Assembly: GCA_035689185.1 (NCBI GenBank)
Contig: DASSLY010000086.1
Span: 1-35,132, forward strand
Length of the DNA stretch: 35,132 nt
From: DASSLY01 sp035689185
Lineage (GTDB): Bacteria; Actinomycetota; Actinomycetes; Actinomycetales; Dermatophilaceae
Direction: 5' to 3'
A program made the position numbers and the translations under genes. Below the pieces are notes generated by a model that searched no databases, was not told where the DNA came from, and saw only the letters and a program-made list of their open reading frames with translations. This document shows, in pieces, positions 1 through 6,635 of the stretch (within the stretch, counting starts at the first letter, position 1; each line of letters starts with the position of its first letter).

Positions 1-85
1 ACCCATACCGAACCCGGAAGCTAAGCCCTCCAGCGCCGATGGTACTGCACCGGGAACGGTGTGGGAGAGTAGGACGCCGCCGAAC
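1..85 (+). rRNA. rrf: 5S ribosomal RNA, 3' part (truncated by window start)
   Basis: The first bases read as the second half of a bacterial 5S rRNA, including the CCGAACCCGGAAGCTAAG block, the GATGGTACTGC block and the GGGAGAGTAGGACGCCGCC end. The 5' portion lies before the window, so this is the distal gene of an rRNA operon transcribed rightwards. A strong hairpin follows within 10 bases. The exact 3' end is uncertain by one or two bases. Confidence 0.95.
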
Positions 86-94
86 ACACCCCCC

Positions 95-134
95 ACGAAA
101 CCCCCCCAACCACCACGGTCAGGGGGGGTTTCGT
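95..134 (+). terminator. Intrinsic terminator of the rRNA operon
   Basis: A perfect 13-bp inverted repeat (ACGAAACCCCCCC at 95-107, GGGGGGGTTTCGT at 122-134) encloses a 14-nt loop just after the 5S gene. The descending arm ends in TTTCGT rather than a long T run, as is usual in high-GC actinobacteria. It also separates the rRNA operon from the convergent signalling operon. The next 165 bases, to about 299, hold no gene that I recognise. Confidence 0.9.
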
Positions 135-299
135 CACGTTCGGGCCGTCCGCGCGCATGCCAAGGTGTTAGCGGACTCGGCTCACCACAACGTCACGGTC
201 TTGGGTCAATGCCGGCTCGCCGAGTCGAGTCGGGTGTCGGGATGCCGACGACCGAGCGGGGGCAAGGGATGCGCCACCGCCACCGGCACCGGCACCTGG

Positions 300-719
300 T
301 CAGCGGTCGGTCATCGGCCCGTGCAAGGAACCGCCGTCGCGGCCGCGCAACAGGCCGTTGAGCAGGTCGACGGACAGCTCCTCCTTCGGGCGGAACGCGA
401 TTGCCCCGCACGTCTCGTGCCCTTCGGGCAGCTCGGCACGACTGTGGGTCGACACCAGGATGACCGCCACGCCGGGCAGCACTTGGCAGAGGCGCCGCGT
501 GGTCGCTACCCCGTCCATACCGGGCAGCCGGACATCCATCACCACCAGCGTCGGGTTCAGCCGGGCGGCCATGTCCACGGCGGACTCACCGTCGCCTGCC
601 TCGCCGACCACGGTGTAGCCCGGATCCATCGCCAGCATCATCACCACCGCCCGCCGGAATAGCGCCTGGTCGTCCACGACCAGCACGCGCACCGGCGGGG
701 CCGCGGCCGGGGCGCTCAC
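300..719 (-). CDS. Stand-alone receiver (CheY-like) response regulator
   Basis: A 139-residue protein made only of a phosphoacceptor receiver domain. The acidic pair (VVDDQ), the phosphorylatable aspartate (VVMDVRLPGMDG), the switch serine (ILVSTHS) and the conserved lysine (FRPKEE) are all present, so it should be able to receive a phosphoryl group. There is no DNA-binding domain: the protein stops about where the linker to a LuxR-type HTH would start. It begins with GTG inside the stop codon of the preceding response regulator (GTGA overlap) and is the last gene of the four-gene operon. It may act as a phosphate sink, as an output by protein contact, or as the remnant of a NarL-type regulator that lost its HTH. 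No target is visible. Confidence 0.85.
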   Translation of the reverse strand: MSAPAAAPPVRVLVVDDQALFRRAVVMMLAMDPGYTVVGEAGDGESAVDMAARLNPTLVVMDVRLPGMDGVATTRRLCQVLPGVAVILVSTHSRAELPEGHETCGAIAFRPKEELSVDLLNGLLRGRDGGSLHGPMTDR

Positions 720-1384
720 CTGGTTCCTTCGGCGAGGTAGAGCAGTACCGCGCGGACGCGGGGGTGGGTGCCCTCGTCCAGGGAGACGCCCAGCTTGGCG
801 AAGATGGAGTTGATGTGCTTCTCCACCGCTCGGCCGCTGATGAACAGGTCCGCGGCGATCGAGGCGTTGTTGCGGCCTCGCGCCATGTGGGCCAGGACCT
901 CCCGCTCCCTGCCGCTCAGCCGGGTCAGCTCCGGGCTGCCCGTGCGAGCCCGGTTGCGCACCAGCGCCTCGACGACCAACGGGTCGACCACCGACCCGCC
1001 GCCGGCGAGCGTGCGCATCGCGGACAGCAGCTCGTGGACGTCGGCCACCCGCTCCTTGAGCAGGTATCCGCGCCCTTCGGTTCCCTGCTCCAGAAGCACC
1101 CTCACGTAGGTCGGATCCGCGTACTGACTGAGCAGCAGCACGCCGGTGCGGGGGTGCCGGGCGCGGCAGTAGCGCGCGGCCTGTAACCCCTCGTCGGTGT
1201 GCGTGGGGGGCATCCGGATGTCGGTGAGCACCACGTCCGGCGCCCAGCGGTCGATCGCCTCGAGGAGTTGCGGGAGGTCCGGTGCGGTGGCCAGGACCTG
1301 CACGTCCTCGGCCGTGGCGATCAGCCCGCTGAGTCCTTGACGCAGCAGCGGGTTGTCCTCGGCCAGAACGATGCGGATCGTCAT
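716..1384 (-). CDS. NarL/LuxR-family response regulator
   Basis: A 222-residue two-component transcription factor. The N-terminal receiver has the acidic pocket (LAEDN), the phosphorylation site (VVLTDIRMP), a switch serine (LLLSQYAD) and a lysine (YLLKERV). The C-terminal GerE-type helix-turn-helix starts at LTRLSGREREVLAHMARG, with the recognition helix around SGRAVEKHINSIFAKLGV. Length and domain order are normal for the family. The ATG start overlaps the stop of the upstream pseudokinase by ATGA, so it is translationally coupled and is the likely DNA-binding output of the kinase at 2604-4862. The genes it controls cannot be read from the sequence, although the operon itself and the secreted protein upstream are reasonable candidates. 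Confidence 0.93.
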   Translation of the reverse strand: MTIRIVLAEDNPLLRQGLSGLIATAEDVQVLATAPDLPQLLEAIDRWAPDVVLTDIRMPPTHTDEGLQAARYCRARHPRTGVLLLSQYADPTYVRVLLEQGTEGRGYLLKERVADVHELLSAMRTLAGGGSVVDPLVVEALVRNRARTGSPELTRLSGREREVLAHMARGRNNASIAADLFISGRAVEKHINSIFAKLGVSLDEGTHPRVRAVLLYLAEGTR

Positions 1385-2607
1385 CGGCCTACCGCCAAGT
1401 CCGCGTGCTGCCCGGTGTCCGCGGGCAGCACCAGCACGACGCTGGTCGCCTGGGTCTCGACCCGCCCCTCGACCGCTTCGACCCGATCCCTGACCAGCTG
1501 GACCGATGCGTTCGTCGGCGGGCTCGCGCGGCCCACTTCCACCCGCAGCGGGCCGCCGGCCGGGATGAGCAGGTCGACCCAGCCGGCCGACCCCGCCGGC
1601 CCGCTCTTGTCTTCGAAGAGGGAAACGACGGCGGAGTATGCCGCGGCTTCGACCTCGCGACGCAGCCGCGGGAGCACCGGTGGCTGGTGCCGCCAGCGGA
1701 GATGGTCCCGGCCTTGCAGGTACTGGTCGAGCGCGGCGACGAGGCCGCGTTCGGCCAGCACGATGGGGAAGACCCCGGCCGCCAGGGCGCGCAGCGCGTC
1801 CAGCGCGTCCTGGGCGGCGCGTTTGGCCGTGTGCAGCGCGTCCGTGTCACCGTCCATCAGCACCCGGAGGGCGGCCGAGGCCTCGGCCAGCCGGGGGTCG
1901 ACCGTGCGGGCAACGTCTGCGGCGAACCGGGTGCGCTGCTCGGATGCTGCCGCGAGCAGGCGGTGCCGCGACGCCTCCAGCTCGGTCACGAGCACCTTCT
2001 CCTGTGCCAGCTGACGGCGCAGGTCGTAGGTCAGGCCGACATTGGCCAGGGCCAGCCCCGCTGGCCCGGACAGCTGGCGGAGCAGGCTTCGGTCGCCGTC
2101 AGCGGCCCGCGCATCCGCAGCCTGCACGCCGAGCTCACCCACCGGGCGCCCGCCGTGCTCCAGCGCCACCGTCACCTGGTCCGGGACGCCGGAGGCGTCC
2201 GGTGGCCAGGTCCGGCGGAATGCGGCTCCGTCGGCAAGCCGCAGGGTCGCCTGGCCGGTCGGGCTGTGCGTCGCTGCCGCCGCCGCGCGGGCCAACTGTG
2301 GCAGGACATCGTCCAGCGCGATCGCGCCCGACACATCGTCGATGAACCGGGACAGCACGGCGTGCGGGTCGCCGTCCGCGCCGAAGGCCATCCGTTCGGC
2401 CACTCGTTCGACCTTGGGCCGGGCGAAGGGGACGACGACGGCCACGGCAGCGGTCACAGCAAACCAGGCCCGTGCATCCGGGGGCCTGTTGGCCAGCAAC
2501 GCCCAGCCACCGAGCACCACCCCGATCGCCAGGACGACGCAGGCGCCGAGGCCGATCCCGGCGACGGCATGCCGGGTCACCCGGCCGACACGGACGTCGC
2601 GGGTCAT
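1381..2607 (-). CDS. Degenerate histidine kinase (pseudokinase), membrane-associated
   Basis: A 408-residue protein with two N-terminal hydrophobic segments (residues about 14-38 and 47-61), a GAF-like middle region and a dimerisation region like NarX-type kinases. It aligns to the HisKA_3 box of its operon neighbour (RRRLERDMHDGAQQ versus RTRFAADVARTVDP), but the phosphoacceptor histidine is replaced by alanine near residue 233. The downstream X-region (LRALAAGVFPIVLAERGL) is kept, whereas the N-box and DxGxG ATP-binding motifs are not recognisable. It should not autophosphorylate; a regulatory or heterodimer partner role is inferred. The start is the ATG that overlaps the upstream stop by ATGA. 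A longer in-frame start at 2664 would overlap the upstream gene by 61 bases and is less likely. Confidence 0.8.
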   Translation of the reverse strand: MTRDVRVGRVTRHAVAGIGLGACVVLAIGVVLGGWALLANRPPDARAWFAVTAAVAVVVPFARPKVERVAERMAFGADGDPHAVLSRFIDDVSGAIALDDVLPQLARAAAAATHSPTGQATLRLADGAAFRRTWPPDASGVPDQVTVALEHGGRPVGELGVQAADARAADGDRSLLRQLSGPAGLALANVGLTYDLRRQLAQEKVLVTELEASRHRLLAAASEQRTRFAADVARTVDPRLAEASAALRVLMDGDTDALHTAKRAAQDALDALRALAAGVFPIVLAERGLVAALDQYLQGRDHLRWRHQPPVLPRLRREVEAAAYSAVVSLFEDKSGPAGSAGWVDLLIPAGGPLRVEVGRASPPTNASVQLVRDRVEAVEGRVETQATSVVLVLPADTGQHADLAVGR

Positions 2608-4862
2608 CGCAACACCTCGCGGGCCGGTGACGTGAGCGCGGTCCTGGCGTAGGGGACCCGGCACTGCAGAGCGGTGCCCGACCCGGCCCGGCTCGTCAGC
2701 TCGGCCGAGCCACCGGCATCGACCACCCTGCTGATCACGTTGTCCAGCCCGCTGCCGGCGGTGGCCGCGGCGGCGATCCCGATCCCGTCATCGGCCACGC
2801 CGAAGTGCAGCTCGTCGCCGGACACCGTCGCGAAGACATCGATAGTGGCTGCGCGCGCGTGCTTCGTGGCGTTCTGCAGGGCCTCCAGGCAGGTGAAGTA
2901 GACAACGACGCCGACGGAGATGTCGAGGTTCTCGGGCAGGGAGCAGCGCAGGGTGACCTGCGTCCCGCCCGCGCCCGCCGCGGTCACCGCGCGCTGCAGG
3001 GCACGACAGACGCCGAGCTCGCGCACCACCGCGGGAGCGCCGCCGGATGCGAGGTCGGCCACCGTGCGCCGGGAGGCGTCGAGCAGCTCCCGGGCCGGCG
3101 CCACCGCGTCGCAGTCGACCGGGCGGCCGGTTCTCGCCATGGTGGCGAGGATGCCCAGGTGGACCAGGAACGCGACCAGCTCCTGCTGCGCGCCGTCGTG
3201 CATGTCGCGTTCCAGCCGGCGGCGCTCCGTGTCCTGTGCCAGCACGACGGCGTGCCGTGACGTCGCCAGCTCACGGCGGCGGGCCTGGACGGCTTGCACC
3301 TGCTCCATCAACGAGGTGCTCAACGCCGCATTGGCGAGAAGCATGCCGGCGTGCCCGGCGAGCTGCTCGACCAGCCGGCGTTCGGCCTGGGGCAACCCCA
3401 CTCCGGGTGGCGTGCTCACCGCCAGGACGCCGATGACCGCGCCTTCGTGCCGCACGGGCAGCACAGCCCCGCCCAGGGTGACCCGTGCGGCGTGGACGGC
3501 GGCCTCGCCGTTTCGCGGTGTGCCGTCGCCTGTCGTCGTGGCCACCGGGATGCGCGACACGGCGGGACGCGCCGGAGCGGATGCGGCCAGGGTGAGTTCC
3601 GGGCCGGTCAACACCCACACATACGCCCGGCCGGCGCGGGTCCCCGCCACGATGACCCTGGTCAGGTCGGCCAGCTGGTCGCTGGTATCGGTGCGGGCCA
3701 GCCGGCCGGTGAGCTCGCGCAGCGCCTCCCGGGGCGGCAGCTCCTGGCCGAAGACGACCCGGTTGGCCAGCCGGGTGCAGGCCTGGCGCACCGGCTCCAC
3801 GACGACCGCAACGATGATGACTGCGACGACTGCGGACCAGCCGAAGCCTCCTGTGAGCACCGCAGCGGCGGCGAGCACGACGACATACAGCACGGAGACG
3901 ACCCCGGCGACCAGGGAGACGAGCAGCGCCCGGCTGATGACCAGGTCGAGTTCCCACAGCCGGTACCGCAGGATCGCGACGAAGAGCATGACGGGGATCA
4001 CGGCGAAGACCGCCGGGAACAGCATCTCGATCTGAGCCGAGGCCGTCCGCGCGGCGGCGCTCATGTCTGCCCCGACCAGCCGCAGGCCGTTGACTAGCAG
4101 CCACAGGCCAGCGGTGATCAGGGCCGGCACGAGCGCGGAGCGCAGCAGGCGGGCTTGCTGGGCCTGGGCCGCGCCCGCTGCCGCGCGCACGCGAACCGAC
4201 TGCGCGGCGATCCCGGCGACCGGCACCAGAACTCCGAAGAAGGCGACGAAGAACGGCGGGTGGGCGATGAAGCTGCTACGCCAGCAGATCCAGGTCACGG
4301 TGGCCGTGGCCAAGGCACCGCCGATCAGCGCGGTCGAGCGGCGTACGAGCACGGGTAACCGGCCGTCGGGAAACAGCACGACCGCCCACAGGTAGGCCGT
4401 GCCCGACCCCACGTGGAAGGCGAAGTGGACCGCGCTCAGCACGGGCGCGCTGCCCAGGAAGTGGAATACGACGTGACTGGGCTCGTTGAAGGTCGCGGCG
4501 GTCCCGATGAAGGCCCACGACAGCAGCCGCGACTCCAGCTGCCCCGGGCGTTTGACTGCGAGCAGCAGGCCCAGGGCCAGGTTGAGGGCACTGAACAGGT
4601 ACTGCACCGCCCATACCGCCTTGTCCGCCCCGGACGGCTGCTCGGCCAGCAGTGCCCGGGCCGCTGCGGAGAGGGCCACGTCGCTGCCGGCCACCGACAC
4701 CGCCAGGTCGCGCAACCCTCCGACCAGCGCCACCAGGGGCGGCAGCAGTCCTACGGACAGCCACAGCAACAGCCCGGCGACGTAGCCGAGGAACAACACG
4801 TCGACGGACCTGGCAGTCACCCGGCGCCCCAGCGAGGTGGTCGGGAGTCCTCCGCGCTGCAC
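2604..4862 (-). CDS. Membrane sensor histidine kinase with GAF-like domain (NarL-type partner)
   Basis: A 752-residue sensor kinase. Several hydrophobic segments (within residues about 20-360) form a large membrane sensor region. A GAF-like region follows (about 390-515), then the HisKA_3 motif ERRRLERDMHDGAQQ with phosphoacceptor H555, and an HATPase domain with N-box (EALQNATKHA, about 661-670), G1 box (DDGIGI, about 691-696) and GSGLDN. All catalytic elements look intact, so this is the active kinase of the operon. It starts with GTG; GACACT ends six bases upstream of that GTG, which fits a leaderless promoter. The stop overlaps the pseudokinase start. The signal sensed is unknown. Confidence 0.92.
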   Translation of the reverse strand: MQRGGLPTTSLGRRVTARSVDVLFLGYVAGLLLWLSVGLLPPLVALVGGLRDLAVSVAGSDVALSAAARALLAEQPSGADKAVWAVQYLFSALNLALGLLLAVKRPGQLESRLLSWAFIGTAATFNEPSHVVFHFLGSAPVLSAVHFAFHVGSGTAYLWAVVLFPDGRLPVLVRRSTALIGGALATATVTWICWRSSFIAHPPFFVAFFGVLVPVAGIAAQSVRVRAAAGAAQAQQARLLRSALVPALITAGLWLLVNGLRLVGADMSAAARTASAQIEMLFPAVFAVIPVMLFVAILRYRLWELDLVISRALLVSLVAGVVSVLYVVVLAAAAVLTGGFGWSAVVAVIIVAVVVEPVRQACTRLANRVVFGQELPPREALRELTGRLARTDTSDQLADLTRVIVAGTRAGRAYVWVLTGPELTLAASAPARPAVSRIPVATTTGDGTPRNGEAAVHAARVTLGGAVLPVRHEGAVIGVLAVSTPPGVGLPQAERRLVEQLAGHAGMLLANAALSTSLMEQVQAVQARRRELATSRHAVVLAQDTERRRLERDMHDGAQQELVAFLVHLGILATMARTGRPVDCDAVAPARELLDASRRTVADLASGGAPAVVRELGVCRALQRAVTAAGAGGTQVTLRCSLPENLDISVGVVVYFTCLEALQNATKHARAATIDVFATVSGDELHFGVADDGIGIAAAATAGSGLDNVISRVVDAGGSAELTSRAGSGTALQCRVPYARTALTSPAREVLR

Positions 4863-4868
4863 GCCCCT

Positions 4869-4874
4869 AGTGTC
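4869..4874 (-). promoter_or_regulatory. Candidate -10 element of the kinase operon (leaderless)
   Basis: On the minus strand GACACT is followed by AGGGGC and then the GTG start at 4862. The six-base gap places transcription initiation at or next to the start codon. No clear -35 box was identified. Confidence 0.45.
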
Positions 4875-4918
4875 TCGCCTGCCGGCGAACGCGCGACACG
4901 CAAGCCGGCCGCGGCCCG

Positions 4919-4953
4919 GCCCGGGCCTCGACCCGCAGGTCGATGGCCCGGGC
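4919..4953 (-). terminator. Strong hairpin after the secreted-protein gene
   Basis: A 15-bp stem made of GCCCGGGCC plus TCGACC (4919-4933) pairs with GGTCGA plus GGCCCGGGC (4938-4953), with a four-base CGCA loop and one bulged T at 4944. It lies about 50 bases downstream of the minus-strand gene 5004-5558 and before the kinase gene. That position suits a terminator separating the two units. There is no T tract. Confidence 0.65.
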
Positions 4954-5003
4954 GGAGCCGCGCGAGGCTTCCGGTGCGCGTGACGGCCCGGATGGCCATG
5001 GCC

Positions 5004-5558
5004 TCAGCCCAGGTTGATCTTGGAGGCGAAGGGCAGGGTGTTGACGACCTGCTGAGCGGTGAGCGGGTTGGCCCGGGTGCCGGCGCCCGTGTTGGCGAAT
5101 GGCAGCAGCGCGGTCGACAGCAGCGAGCCCGTGAAGGCCCCCGAGGTGACCTGACCGGAGACGGTGAACTGGCCCTGGTTGAGCTGGGAGAACCGCACCG
5201 TGCCGTTGGAGGGGTTCAGCCCGGAGCTGGCCGGCCAGCTGACCGTCACGTTGCCGGTCAGGCTGACCGAGGAGAAGGAGGACTGCCCGGACAGGACCGC
5301 GGTCACCGAACCGGTGCCAGTCTGGGCTCCGTTGATGCCGGAGCAGCCGGACAGGGTGCCGACGAAGACCGCGTTCTCGGCCTTGGTCCGCTTGACCAGG
5401 CCGGGGGTGTAGCTGATCGAGCCGGTCAGCCCGGTGCAGGACTCCACGGCACTGTAGCCCAGCGGGGCCGCCTGGGCCGGCGAGGCGGCGACGGCGGCGC
5501 CCGTGGCGGCGAGCAGGGTGGTGGCGGCGGCGGTGGCGATGCGGGTGGTGAGCTTCAT
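5004..5558 (-). CDS. Small secreted protein of unknown function
   Basis: A 184-residue protein with a clear Sec signal peptide: MKLTTR, a hydrophobic alanine-rich core, and a likely cleavage site after SPAQA (about residue 30). The mature part is rich in Ser, Thr, Gly and Val with alternating hydrophobic positions, which suggests a beta-sheet protein. Two cysteines (ESCTGL and SGCSG) could form a disulfide. A GAAAGG ribosome-binding site stands nine bases before the ATG. I do not recognise a named family; similar small secreted proteins are common in actinobacteria. It is a separate unit, with a hairpin downstream (4919-4953) and about 145 bases of leader and promoter region upstream that includes a 22-bp palindrome. 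Confidence 0.85.
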   Translation of the reverse strand: MKLTTRIATAAATTLLAATGAAVAASPAQAAPLGYSAVESCTGLTGSISYTPGLVKRTKAENAVFVGTLSGCSGINGAQTGTGSVTAVLSGQSSFSSVSLTGNVTVSWPASSGLNPSNGTVRFSQLNQGQFTVSGQVTSGAFTGSLLSTALLPFANTGAGTRANPLTAQQVVNTLPFASKINLG

Positions 5559-5669
5559 GACGAATTACCTTTCGGGAGAGGGCCGGTCGGTCTGGGTGGT
5601 GCCTTCCGGCATGGCTCAAGACTCCCGTTTCGGTGGCCCCGCTCCCATGGTGTGCACCCGTCAGTCGAA

Positions 5670-5691
5670 GTGGTGGTGCTAGCACCACCAC
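5670..5691. promoter_or_regulatory. 22-bp perfect palindrome, candidate operator
   Basis: The sequence is a perfect inverted repeat centred on GCTAGC, with core GGTGGTGCTAGCACCACC flanked by one more matching pair on each side. It lies 11 bases past the sulfotransferase stop (5703) and 112 bases before the start of the secreted-protein gene (5558). The arms meet without a loop, which favours a dimeric regulator site over a terminator hairpin, and no T run follows on either strand. The regulator is unknown. Confidence 0.55.
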
Positions 5692-5702
5692 CCCGACCGG
5701 TC

Positions 5703-6635
5703 TCAGGACGGCCGGATCAGTTTCCGGGCACCGGAGGCGGTCGCCAGGGTGGACAGCAAGGTCCGCACGGACGGTGTCCGCGACCGTCGGTGCAGCACCT
5801 CGGCCCGCACCTGGTGCTCGATCTCCCGGTTGATCGCCGGCAAGGAGGCCTCGTTCAACGTGCCGGTCGCTCGCACGTCGTCGGGGTCGTAGCCGAGGAA
5901 GTCGAAGTCCGCGGCATACAGGTCCTTGATCCGCTGCATCGTCCGTGGCCGGACCATCGTCGCGTCGATGGTGACGACCGACTCGTTGTCGCGGCCGACC
6001 GGCTCCAATGCCACACCGAGCGGCTCCAGGCGGTGGGACAACCAGGCGATGGTCTCCCCCAGCCGCTCCGTCCGACCGACGTGCATGAACGGCGACAGGT
6101 CCCGGCGCAGCAGCTCGTACTGGCGGACCAGGTGGACGTCCCGGTGCTCGATGCCGGGGTTGGCGTGCAGGTGGTCGACCAGCTCGTCCAGGTCGTCCAG
6201 CACCTGGTCGACGTCGTCGAAGCGTCTCGGCCCGGCATCGGGCAGTTCCATCCGCGTCCGGTAGTAGGCCGCACGGACGAGGTACTTGCTGGACCAGGTC
6301 GACAGAAACCGGTCGACGGGGTGGCGGACCACGGTGAACACGTGGTCCAGCCCCTCCGCCATCAGCCGCTGGTATGCGGTGCTGTCCAGCGCGTTGACCG
6401 CCGGCCGACCGCCGGCCGGCCAGTCCCAGATGGTCTGGCTGACCAGGGCCTCCTCCCCGCCGGAGTACAAGAACTGGCCGGGGAACTCGATGCCCGCGCT
6501 GCGGGTCAGGGCGATGTTCAGCGATGTGCCAGCCGCCTTCGGCACGGACACGAAGAGCAGCCGCCAGCCCGGGTGCAGGAAGGCCATCCCGTTGTAGTCC
6601 CGGACCCAGGCGACGAACTCCGGTGAGTGCCTCAC
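5703..6635 (-). CDS. Sulfotransferase family protein (PAPS-dependent type)
   Basis: A 310-residue cytosolic protein. Near the N-terminus VPKAAGTSLN (residues 31-40) matches the 5'-phosphosulfate-binding loop of Sulfotransfer_2-type enzymes. FTVVRHPVDRFLSTW (residues 100-114) matches the 3'-phosphate-binding arginine/serine motif. Such enzymes move a sulfuryl group from PAPS to a carbohydrate or lipid hydroxyl. The GTG start overlaps the upstream stop by GTGA; the open frame continues far upstream, but only through the coding region of the neighbouring gene in another frame. As last gene of the galactan/exporter operon it could sulfate the polymer or its lipid carrier (inference). The acceptor cannot be told from sequence. 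Confidence 0.85.
   Translation of the reverse strand: MRHSPEFVAWVRDYNGMAFLHPGWRLLFVSVPKAAGTSLNIALTRSAGIEFPGQFLYSGGEEALVSQTIWDWPAGGRPAVNALDSTAYQRLMAEGLDHVFTVVRHPVDRFLSTWSSKYLVRAAYYRTRMELPDAGPRRFDDVDQVLDDLDELVDHLHANPGIEHRDVHLVRQYELLRRDLSPFMHVGRTERLGETIAWLSHRLEPLGVALEPVGRDNESVVTIDATMVRPRTMQRIKDLYAADFDFLGYDPDDVRATGTLNEASLPAINREIEHQVRAEVLHRRSRTPSVRTLLSTLATASGARKLIRPS

Noticed and set aside
135..299. tRNA or small gene between the 5S terminator and the receiver gene
   Set aside because: No cloverleaf, no TTC-type loop and no reading frame with plausible codon use or start signal.
2608..2664. Upstream start of the pseudokinase at 2664
   Set aside because: It would overlap the kinase gene by 61 bases, whereas the ATG at 2607 gives the four-base overlap seen throughout the operon.
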